14,207 bases of DNA from Coprococcus sp. (lineage in GTDB: Bacteria > Bacillota > Clostridia > Lachnospirales > Lachnospiraceae). A program made the translations under genes and the position numbers. Below are positions 5,770 through 12,882 of the stretch, piece after piece (position 1 is the first letter of the stretch; each line of letters starts with the position of its first letter). The stretch covers positions 1 through 14,207 of the forward strand of contig JAEDGN010000051.1 of assembly GCA_016297495.1 (NCBI GenBank). The letters are read 5' to 3'. Under the pieces are notes generated by a model. That model was given only the letters and a program-made list of their open reading frames with translations, was not told the origin of the DNA and ran no database searches.

Positions 5770-7701
5770 TTATACCAACTTACTGTCTGCCTCCAGCAAT
5801 AACGGCATCAGATCATATACGCACATTTCCGGATACTTCTCACATAACTCATCCCATGGAATCATATAGGGTGACTGCCGTTTCTGATTATCCTTGACAG
5901 GTGCCCAACTCCACCCTTCAAATGCATTCATGTAACACCAGCGTCTGTGCTCCATCTTTCCCATTTCTCTGAGAAAGGCATTACTATTGATCTTCTCAGC
6001 CAGACTAGCTGCATCTTCTCTGTAAATATAGTCATTTTCCAATTTTTCCAAAACCGAACCATGAGGTCCGAACCATTGCTTCAATAACACCTTCGTGTGC
6101 TCCTGCAGTTCTCTTCTGATGATTTGTTGTATCACAGGTTGATGCATCGTCAAATATCTGCTGGAATCCTGCTTATATAAGAAAATTTCGTCCCAGTCTG
6201 CAACAGGATCATTCTTTCGGTCATCTTTTATCTTCCTGTAATCACAATAAGATAAAACTGACAATTTTGTATACAATCCATGAAAACTGCGAGCAGATTG
6301 TTCCATGGCACTGTTCAGAATATTCTCCAGTGTTAAATATTGCTTAGAACCAATAAAATACACATTGGCATACTGTCCATCTTCTTCGTTCAGGTAAACG
6401 GCAATCTCCGGATCTGTCGTCACGCTGGATACAATCGGAAACGGCTGCATCTTTCTCCTGATGATATAATCATTTAATTCAACAATGCACTGCAAACAAG
6501 AATCCACATCTTCCATACACAAGGCTGCATAATCAAATCTACTCTCCGTATGAGTATTCAGAAAATCCCTGAACCTCTTACCACAAATATCAATATTATG
6601 GAAATTGACCACAAGCCTTCCATCCGCTTTCGATTCATCAATTTCAATTCTATCTTCGCTGACGGAAAAATAAGTGTCATCACATCTGCATAGAAAATAA
6701 TCCTTTTTCTTATCCATATGATAATCAATAATATCAAAAACTATCTCGTTGGAACTGCATGTAACTGCGGAATTAACCATCCGCATAAATAATTCCTGTC
6801 CTGTTTTTCCAAAGCCCGCTATCAGAATATGAAACGGTTTTACTCCTTCTTCCAAAATTAATGGCTGGTTTTTCAGCAATGCATCCGCACGGATTCCGGC
6901 AATATCAAATAGTTTGGGCGGTACAAACTCTTTCTTGTGCTGATTATAATAATCTTTGATCAACTGCCGCATAGCGCTCTCTTCACATTCACAACAGATG
7001 ATCGTATCGTTATGAAGATACCCTTTTCCGAGTACAGACAAACGAATATACAGGGAAAAATCAGCGGAAGAAGATGATTCCATCAAAAAGATTTTGTGCG
7101 CCTGATCCACCCGAACTTTTTTTAAAAACTGGATAAATTCACGATCATCACAGTTTAAAGCGTCCATCGTATGTACCGTGACTTTTTTTCGGAGAAGTGC
7201 TAATTCTTCTGTCTGACTGATGTTTTTATTCGAAATCAGATGAACCTTCGTCTTTCCGATATATTCGCTGCTGTTTTCCAGCATTCTCAATACAAGCTCA
7301 TTATAGCCAAAGATCATAATTCTGTCTTTTTTTCCATTTTGCAGCCCATTTGCAGATTTGCGGATCAGCGTTTCAAAAGAAGCTGCGATCAAAGTTATGG
7401 TGCACAGCGGTGCAATAATGATCACACTCGCATATAAGTATAATATATACCGCATGATCTGTATTATAACGTTGGAAGCATCCGGTCTTTCCAAAAAACC
7501 TGCAAATCCGCTCATTGCATCTCCAATGGACAGCCCCGGCGCAAAAAAGAAACATGAAATGGCATTTCGTATGGTTGCAATTATACTGGCGAAATTACAC
7601 CCGAAGCCTTTCTGAATTACATAATAAATTATGCCTTCTGCAATTGCAATCAAAACAGAATATACTGCTAAGGCAATTAACACTTTCTCTCTCTTTTTCA
7701 T
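5770..7701 (-). CDS. Membrane protein with two TrkA-N-like Rossmann domains and a C-terminal RyR domain
   Basis: A 643-residue protein of unknown function, second gene of a two-gene operon. Hydrophobic segments at about 7-29 and 77-107, with a further apolar stretch at 44-57 between them, anchor the N-terminus. A first Rossmann-like domain begins IMIFGYNE (128-135), with a degenerate glycine motif. A second begins HILIAGFGKTG (291-301), with an intact GxGxxG dinucleotide-binding loop. The C-terminal 70 residues form an RyR domain: MEHRRW (His585, Trp588), GWSWAPVKDN (596-605), MIPWDEL (Pro615, Trp616) and a final helix. No potassium selectivity filter (TxGYG) is present between the hydrophobic segments, so channel function is not supported. 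The start overlaps the TIR gene stop (ATGA), indicating coupled translation. Sensing of an NAD-related nucleotide is my inference. Base composition is AT-richer than the flanking core genes. Confidence 0.85.
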   Translation of the reverse strand: MKKREKVLIALAVYSVLIAIAEGIIYYVIQKGFGCNFASIIATIRNAISCFFFAPGLSIGDAMSGFAGFLERPDASNVIIQIMRYILYLYASVIIIAPLCTITLIAASFETLIRKSANGLQNGKKDRIMIFGYNELVLRMLENSSEYIGKTKVHLISNKNISQTEELALLRKKVTVHTMDALNCDDREFIQFLKKVRVDQAHKIFLMESSSSADFSLYIRLSVLGKGYLHNDTIICCECEESAMRQLIKDYYNQHKKEFVPPKLFDIAGIRADALLKNQPLILEEGVKPFHILIAGFGKTGQELFMRMVNSAVTCSSNEIVFDIIDYHMDKKKDYFLCRCDDTYFSVSEDRIEIDESKADGRLVVNFHNIDICGKRFRDFLNTHTESRFDYAALCMEDVDSCLQCIVELNDYIIRRKMQPFPIVSSVTTDPEIAVYLNEEDGQYANVYFIGSKQYLTLENILNSAMEQSARSFHGLYTKLSVLSYCDYRKIKDDRKNDPVADWDEIFLYKQDSSRYLTMHQPVIQQIIRRELQEHTKVLLKQWFGPHGSVLEKLENDYIYREDAASLAEKINSNAFLREMGKMEHRRWCYMNAFEGWSWAPVKDNQKRQSPYMIPWDELCEKYPEMCVYDLMPLLLEADSKLV

Positions 7702-10325
7702 TTATATATAGCACCTTCCAATTCTTCCTGGCTTTTCATCTGAATACATCCGATTACCTCATCGGTATCTTTCCATGATATGACCAGTCCATACCCCGGA
7801 ACAATACTGAATTCTAAATTCCCGGACATGTGATCCGGATCAAATTCATTTGTCCACTTCCTGCTGAATGGAATCAATTCCTCTCCATTTCTTAAGCTAT
7901 TCAGCGTTTCGCAAGAATATACGTTCCAATCAGACGCATATCTCATACAGAATGTAGGTCCTTCAATACTGAAAGCCACATAATAGAGCGTATTTTTCTG
8001 TGCATCAAACAAAACCCTCGTTCTAATATCTGCAAAGTTTATGGAATCATTAATTTTTCCCATAAGGATACATTCTCCGGTATCGATATGCATCCGGTAC
8101 AAAGAAGAATCCTCCATTATCATAATAAAGTATTCTCTGTCTTCCGACATCCATACATCGGACATACGTCCTTTTTGTCTCCAGGAAAATCTCTGACATT
8201 CTTCCTCCAATTTATAATCCCAGATAATCAGATTCCAATTATAACCCGATTCATCATACATTTCAGTATCCGTAAAAAAAATACCCAAACGATCTTTTTC
8301 CGCATCCAAAACAATTCTTATGTTTTTCATATTATCTGCAGTTTTATAAAAGCAGCTCTTATTTGTTGACAGATCCTTAACAGAAATGCCGTCTGTTTCT
8401 ACTTCTGCCAAAATCATATCCTCACCTACTGTATATTCTGTTGTATAGACAGTACGTTTTTCTTTCCAATCATCCGGTGGAACCTGCTGGAGGTGTCCCA
8501 TACACTGTATACCGAGAGATATCTCAAGACTGTGTGTATTATCCCAATCCGCAAGCACCAATAGTCTTCCCTGATTCTCATTCACATCCTGAATCTCTAT
8601 ATGATCACTTTGAAGAAGTTCCACCGCCGATCTCGTTGAAGGATTGATAAGATGTAAGATTTGTTCTGAGATTTCTTCTGAACTAATATCGTCTGCAAAC
8701 TGCTCCAGCACCAGGATTCTTCCATCTGAAAAAATACGTTCCACCTCTATGCTCGCATACTGATTCCTCTCATAATATGGCATTTCCGTTCCACAATCAA
8801 GGTAATACACATACAGATGAGATTCATAAATCCCTCTTTCTGCAATAATGATTACTTCATTTCCATCCTCAGACACTATCACATCCCCTATATTAAAAGC
8901 AGCTTCCAGATCACACGAAATGAGATACGACTGATCTTGCACGTTGTCAAATATCATAATATATGCTGTCCCCTCATCTTCTACACTATATACCTGTATA
9001 TGATCCGGGGCTGAAAAATCTGTTACTGGCGAAACCTGTTCCAACAGTTCTACAGAACCTGAATCCAGATCAATCACAGCATGATAAGTACATAGTTTGA
9101 GTTCAGAAAAAGGATTACCCGAAGCAACTGTCAGAAAGATTCGTTCTTCTGTACTGCCTTTTATATCTGAATCAGAAAGTGGTCCGTATATATACAGACC
9201 ATCCCCATAAACAGCTCCTGCCACAACCATTTGCTGTTCCAGATCAAAAATCTCATAATGCTCCCCATACAGCAGTATCACTCTGTTTTTTTCATCCTGC
9301 ATCACAAAATCTATCAGCGTTTCATTTATCGGAGACAATATAATCGAATTTTCGTCATAAAAATCCGTTTTCATAAAACAAAGCCGATTTTCGTCACTGA
9401 AATATTTTACAATATACTTTCCGTGATCTGAATAACGCATACTTATATCACTGGAAATCCAATACTTTTCTTCGGATGATCTCCAGGAATCATCAATATT
9501 ATCATCTCTGTGAATCACATCCCCCACCGATACATAAGAAGCTTTTATCAGGAGTTCTTCTGCACTTTCCGCAATCTGTTCTGCATTTTCTTCCTCATTT
9601 GGATAATCCTTAAGCACCTCCTGCAGTTTAGTTAATGCTTCCGGTCGATATCCCAGAGTGATATCATTCTTCGCCGTCTGCAGTTTATCCTGCAATTCTG
9701 CTGCTTTTTCCTGGCGTGCAATCCTCATTCTCGAATAGGCCATAATCCCCCCGACTATGCCAAGAACAGACAGACACAGGACGGCAGCCGCTGCGATCTG
9801 CTTATGTCTCCTTCTCCTTGCACGCTGCCAGATATCATCAAAATCAATATCAAGCAGTGCTGCAATCAACCGATAGATTTCTCTTTTTTTCAGCTTTTGT
9901 ATTCCTTCTTTGCTGCTCCCGGCTCGAATATCAATTGCCAGAGGCTCAAAATCTATCCCAAATTCCTCCGGAAAAGCTTCCTCTGGCTCTCCATCAATCA
10001 GCACAGCAAAAATACGCGCATTCTCATGAAATCTTTTAAACTCCTGTATTTCTTTCCTGCACCAGACAGATTTGGGGAGATTTTTCGAACAAATCACGAT
10101 CAGACTGTTTGAATACTTCAGAGCCGACAGAAGACTCTCCGATAAATCTGAGGATGCCCCCAGTTCCTCTTCATCTCGAAAAATCTTCTCGAAATGTCGA
10201 TTGTTATCTTTTCTGTATAATTTCGGAATCACATAGCTCTCCAATAAACGATGAACTATTCCTGCAATTTCTCTATCATATGGTTGATGACAATAACTGA
10301 TAAATGCTTCATACTTATACCACAT
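7698..10325 (-). CDS. TIR domain, transmembrane helix and beta-propeller-like receptor protein
   Basis: An 875-residue single-pass membrane protein. The TIR domain occupies about 3-125: YEAFISYCH (5-13) as box 1, IFRDEEEL (48-55), then DLSESLLSAL (60-69), where Glu63 aligns with the catalytic glutamate of NAD-cleaving TIRs, and SVWCRKEIQEF (86-96) as box 3. An Arg/Lys-rich patch (168-175) precedes one hydrophobic helix (176-197). A coiled-coil or TPR-like helical segment follows (199-262), then about 600 residues of irregular beta-strand repeats resembling a WD40-type propeller. This layout is common among Lachnospiraceae TIR proteins. The basic patch suggests the TIR side is cytoplasmic and the propeller outside. 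Start ATG 10325 is 7 nt from AAAGG. NAD hydrolase or cyclase activity is expected from the fold but unproven. No partner effector other than the coupled TrkA-N/RyR gene is nearby. Confidence 0.88.
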   Translation of the reverse strand: MWYKYEAFISYCHQPYDREIAGIVHRLLESYVIPKLYRKDNNRHFEKIFRDEEELGASSDLSESLLSALKYSNSLIVICSKNLPKSVWCRKEIQEFKRFHENARIFAVLIDGEPEEAFPEEFGIDFEPLAIDIRAGSSKEGIQKLKKREIYRLIAALLDIDFDDIWQRARRRRHKQIAAAAVLCLSVLGIVGGIMAYSRMRIARQEKAAELQDKLQTAKNDITLGYRPEALTKLQEVLKDYPNEEENAEQIAESAEELLIKASYVSVGDVIHRDDNIDDSWRSSEEKYWISSDISMRYSDHGKYIVKYFSDENRLCFMKTDFYDENSIILSPINETLIDFVMQDEKNRVILLYGEHYEIFDLEQQMVVAGAVYGDGLYIYGPLSDSDIKGSTEERIFLTVASGNPFSELKLCTYHAVIDLDSGSVELLEQVSPVTDFSAPDHIQVYSVEDEGTAYIMIFDNVQDQSYLISCDLEAAFNIGDVIVSEDGNEVIIIAERGIYESHLYVYYLDCGTEMPYYERNQYASIEVERIFSDGRILVLEQFADDISSEEISEQILHLINPSTRSAVELLQSDHIEIQDVNENQGRLLVLADWDNTHSLEISLGIQCMGHLQQVPPDDWKEKRTVYTTEYTVGEDMILAEVETDGISVKDLSTNKSCFYKTADNMKNIRIVLDAEKDRLGIFFTDTEMYDESGYNWNLIIWDYKLEEECQRFSWRQKGRMSDVWMSEDREYFIMIMEDSSLYRMHIDTGECILMGKINDSINFADIRTRVLFDAQKNTLYYVAFSIEGPTFCMRYASDWNVYSCETLNSLRNGEELIPFSRKWTNEFDPDHMSGNLEFSIVPGYGLVISWKDTDEVIGCIQMKSQEELEGAIYK

Positions 10326-10467
10326 AATTCGACCTTTCCTTTACGAAAATAATCTTTATCTTCACGTTTCAGCCAGTATCCTACAGGCAGCGTTGCATGC
10401 TGCAATAACATACAATCCATATTGGATTCGTCTCAGTTACCCATGCTAAAGTACTCTTTCGTCAATT

Positions 10468-10497
10468 ATAATAGATACAAAGACACCTGGAACACAA
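10468..10497 (-). promoter_or_regulatory. Weak promoter candidate for the TIR operon
   Basis: On the minus strand TTGTGT (10497-10492), an 18-nt spacer and TATTAT (10473-10468), overlapping a TATAAT at 10470-10465. The -10 is good and the -35 poor, which would suit a low-level or activator-dependent promoter. An alternative lies further upstream: TTGACA (10616-10611) with TGTTAT 16 nt downstream. Neither is certain. Confidence 0.3.
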
Positions 10498-10650
10498 TCA
10501 ATATTCAGAAATATGACACCCAAAGCCAAAATAATGTATAAAATCCTACCTAAAAACACGAGCGCAATTGCTCCTGCTTAGTTATAGGATAACATACAAA
10601 CAGCTTTTTTTGTCAAATATTTTTATCGATTGCCAAAATAAATTTGATTA

Positions 10651-10662
10651 GGGTGTTCACCC
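10651..10662. repeat. GC-rich inverted repeat in an AT-rich intergenic region
   Basis: GGGTG and CACCC are perfect inverted arms separated by TT, flanked by ATTA on both sides. It has no U-tract, so it is not an intrinsic terminator. It lies downstream of the spoIVA terminator and about 330 bases before the TIR gene. A protein-binding site is possible but unproven. Confidence 0.35.
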
Positions 10663-10689
10663 ATTAAAAACATGCGCCGCAAGATGCAC

Positions 10690-10719
10690 GAAAAAAGCCC
10701 TCTGTTTCAAAGGGCTTTT
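10690..10719 (-). terminator. Intrinsic terminator of spoIVA
   Basis: AAAAGCCCT (10693-10701) and AGGGCTTTT (10711-10719) form a perfect 9-bp stem with a 9-nt loop. On the minus strand the stem runs into TTTTTT. It begins 15 bases beyond the spoIVA stop codon and should end the spoIVA transcript, separating it from the TIR operon. Confidence 0.9.
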
Positions 10720-10733
10720 AATATGGAGAATTT

Positions 10734-12209
10734 CTATATTATAATAAATATCACTCCGCCATTACCATCGTTGATGATTTTCTGGATGGCCTCCTGCATT
10801 TTCTGCTGGCTGTTTTCTGACATACGGGTTACTTTTGTCTGAATACCTTCCTCCACCAGCTGTCCGACGGTCTTGCCGAATATGAGCGTTTCCCAGATGG
10901 CCTGAGGGTTATCCTGCTGACCGGCATTCATGGATGCGATCAGTTCTTCCGCCTGGGCCTGGTCTCCCACGATTGGCGCAATCTCCGTCTCTATTCCGGC
11001 TTTGATCATATGGATGGACGGCGCTGTTGCCTTGATCTTGAATCCATAACGGCTGCCATGCTTAATGAGTACCGGTGCTTCCAGAGATACCTCCTGCCGG
11101 TCCGGTGCCACCACACCATATCCCTTCACCTTCGCTTCATCTACAGCCTGTGAAACTGCCGCATAGGCATTCTGTGTCTCCGACAGCTGTCTCAGGATCC
11201 TGTAAAAAGCATAATCGCCGTTAACCGGCATACCCAGCCAGTCAGACAGAAGTTCATAATAATATTTCTGCTCAATGTCCAGATGGAAGATGACACGTCC
11301 GTCGCTCATATTGATGGACTCGATAAAATGCTTCTTTATGTAAGGGCAAGATAATTGCTCCTGCATCACCCGGACATCCTTCAGATGCCGCACATTCATC
11401 AGATAATTTCTGACCGTTTCGGCAATGGCCATTTTCACAGGACTGGTCTCCGGCAGAAGATCAAACCATTTTGGTGTATAAAAGTCAATCTGGGACACAG
11501 GAAATTCCAGCAGCATGGTGGCCATTATGGATTGAATATCCTCTTTCTTCAGCTGATCGCAGTTGAAGGAAAGACATTTGACATCATGGGTGCTTTCTAT
11601 CTGCTTACAGAGTGCCTGCGTCTCCATGGCATAAGGCCTGACAGAATTGACAATGACAATAAAAGGCTTGCCGATCTGTTTCAGTTCTTGAATGGCCTTT
11701 TCCTCTGCCTCCACAAACTGCTCCCGTGCCAGCTCCCCGTAGCTGCCGTCACCGGTAATCACCAGACCAATGGTGGAATGATCACGGATGACCTTCTGGG
11801 TCCCGATATGGGCGGCCTTTTTAAAAGGAATGGGGTCATCAAACCATGGTGTCCGCACCATTCTGTCCTTATCATTCTCCATATGACCCGAAGCGCCTTC
11901 CACCATAAAGCCCACACAATCGATCAGGCGGATTTTCACACGAATATCATCGGAAATCGCAATGGTCGCAGCCTCTTTAGGAATAAATTTCGGCTCCGTC
12001 GTCATAATCGTCCTGCCGGCAGCACTCTGAGGCAGCTCATCCCGCGCCTGTTCCCTTTCATGAACATCCTGTATGCCCGGCAGCACCATCAGATCCATAA
12101 ATCTTTTAATAAAAGTGGACTTCCCCGTCCTCACAGGACCAACCACACCAATATAGATCTCACCGCCCGTTCTCATCTGAATATCTTTATATACGCGCAA
12201 TTCGTCCAT
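10734..12209 (-). CDS. spoIVA: Stage IV sporulation protein A, spore coat morphogenetic ATPase
   Basis: A 491-residue ATPase that polymerises on the outer forespore membrane and forms the base layer for coat assembly in the mother cell. The N-terminus reads MDELRVYKDIQMRTGG, then the Walker A loop GPVRTGKST (24-32). Next comes KIRLIDCVGFMVEGASGHM, characteristic of SpoIVA, and the C-terminus ends NDGNGGVIFIII, matching the conserved membrane-targeting tail style. The frame is open further upstream to an ATG at 12278, but that would run into plsY. The ATG at 12209 has AAGGGG 7 nt before it and gives the usual length of about 492. A sigma-E-like promoter precedes it. It shows the host forms endospores, or recently descended from spore formers. 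Confidence 0.97.
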   Translation of the reverse strand: MDELRVYKDIQMRTGGEIYIGVVGPVRTGKSTFIKRFMDLMVLPGIQDVHEREQARDELPQSAAGRTIMTTEPKFIPKEAATIAISDDIRVKIRLIDCVGFMVEGASGHMENDKDRMVRTPWFDDPIPFKKAAHIGTQKVIRDHSTIGLVITGDGSYGELAREQFVEAEEKAIQELKQIGKPFIVIVNSVRPYAMETQALCKQIESTHDVKCLSFNCDQLKKEDIQSIMATMLLEFPVSQIDFYTPKWFDLLPETSPVKMAIAETVRNYLMNVRHLKDVRVMQEQLSCPYIKKHFIESINMSDGRVIFHLDIEQKYYYELLSDWLGMPVNGDYAFYRILRQLSETQNAYAAVSQAVDEAKVKGYGVVAPDRQEVSLEAPVLIKHGSRYGFKIKATAPSIHMIKAGIETEIAPIVGDQAQAEELIASMNAGQQDNPQAIWETLIFGKTVGQLVEEGIQTKVTRMSENSQQKMQEAIQKIINDGNGGVIFIII

Positions 12210-12216
12210 AAAAATA

Positions 12217-12222
12217 CCCCTT
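12217..12222 (-). promoter_or_regulatory. Ribosome binding site fixing the spoIVA start
   Basis: AAGGGG on the minus strand, 7 nt upstream of the ATG at 12209. The in-frame ATG at 12278 would add 23 residues unlike SpoIVA and overlap plsY, so this site decides the start. Confidence 0.75.
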
Positions 12223-12238
12223 CCATATATAGTAATAT

Positions 12239-12265
12239 AATATATGAAAGAGGCATCCATTTTAT
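12239..12265 (-). promoter_or_regulatory. Sigma-E-like promoter of spoIVA
   Basis: The minus strand has ATA (12265-12263) inside GAAATAAA, a 16-nt spacer, and CATATATT (12246-12239). This fits the mother-cell sigma-E pattern of an ATA-centred -35 and a CATA-N3-T -10. The -35 lies over the plsY stop codon. Predicted start is near 12232, leaving a short leader before the gene. spoIVA is a sigma-E target in Bacillus subtilis, which agrees. Confidence 0.65.
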
Positions 12266-12879
12266 TTCTTTTTTTCAAAACGATTTTCTGTTCCGTTCAG
12301 AAGTCTCTGTATGTTGGCCCGATGACGCCACCATGCCATGGCTGTAAATATGAGGCTGAGTCCAAAGACTACCCATTGTCCGGGATAGAAGACCAATATC
12401 ATTACCGGGAATAATGCTGTAATCGCCAGGGAACCAACGGATACATACCGGGTAGTGAAAAATATGACAGCAAATACGATGGCCGCAATCAGTGCAATTC
12501 TGATATCCAGCGCAAACATGAAGCCGCCTGTGGCCGCAATACCCTTGCCGCCCTTGAAATTCATGTAGAACGGATAGTTATGCCCCAGGACAACGCCCAG
12601 AGCCGTCACAGTTTCCAGAATCTTTGTCGCATCGCCCATTCCCGGGAACAGCAGATAGCGGACAAGCCACACAGCAAAAACCGCTTTCAATGCATCTCCA
12701 AAGAACACAATGTATCCTGCTCTCTTGCCGAGCGTTCTCAGTGTATTGGTTGTCCCCGCATTGCCGCTGCCATAATTGCGCACATCCACACCATGTATCA
12801 ATTTTCCATAAAAAAATCCGGTCTGAAAACAGCCAAAAACATATCCAAGTGCCAGACAAATGATGACCTTTATAACCAT
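12262..12879 (-). CDS. plsY: Acyl-phosphate:glycerol-3-phosphate acyltransferase
   Basis: A 205-residue integral membrane enzyme that transfers an acyl group from acyl-phosphate to the 1-position of glycerol-3-phosphate, the first step of phospholipid synthesis. Family motifs are visible: GSGNAGTTNTLRTLG (37-51), GDALKAV (61-67) and GHNYPFYMNFKGGKG (99-113), plus the C-terminal HRANIQRLLNG. Five hydrophobic segments are expected, and length is normal. The ATG at 12879 follows AAGGG by 7 nt and lies 3 nt after the der stop, so the two are cotranscribed. In many Clostridia gpsA, whose product makes the glycerol-3-phosphate substrate, comes next; here spoIVA follows directly. Confidence 0.96.
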   Translation of the reverse strand: MVIKVIICLALGYVFGCFQTGFFYGKLIHGVDVRNYGSGNAGTTNTLRTLGKRAGYIVFFGDALKAVFAVWLVRYLLFPGMGDATKILETVTALGVVLGHNYPFYMNFKGGKGIAATGGFMFALDIRIALIAAIVFAVIFFTTRYVSVGSLAITALFPVMILVFYPGQWVVFGLSLIFTAMAWWRHRANIQRLLNGTENRFEKKK

Positions 12880-12882
12880 AAC

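Larger units (their letters stand above)
10326..10690. other. Intergenic region upstream of the TIR operon
   Basis: About 365 bases with no convincing gene on either strand. It is AT-rich and holds small inverted repeats: TTGCA-TGC-TGCAA (10393-10405), AATCC-N5-GGATT (10414-10428) and GGGTG-TT-CACCC (10651-10662). Two weak minus-strand promoter candidates are also present. No transposase remnant, CRISPR repeat or tRNA is seen. Confidence 0.6.

Noticed and set aside
7500..7600. Potassium channel pore in the RyR protein
   Set aside because: No TxGYG-type selectivity filter is found between the hydrophobic segments.
12210..12278. Upstream ATG extending spoIVA by 23 residues
   Set aside because: It would overlap plsY and lacks the conserved N-terminus; the ATG at 12209 has a well placed AAGGGG and gives normal length.
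11355..12347. A 330-residue open frame on the plus strand opposite spoIVA
   Set aside because: It is a reading-frame shadow of spoIVA; the composition is His/Arg-rich noise and it crosses the spoIVA promoter region.
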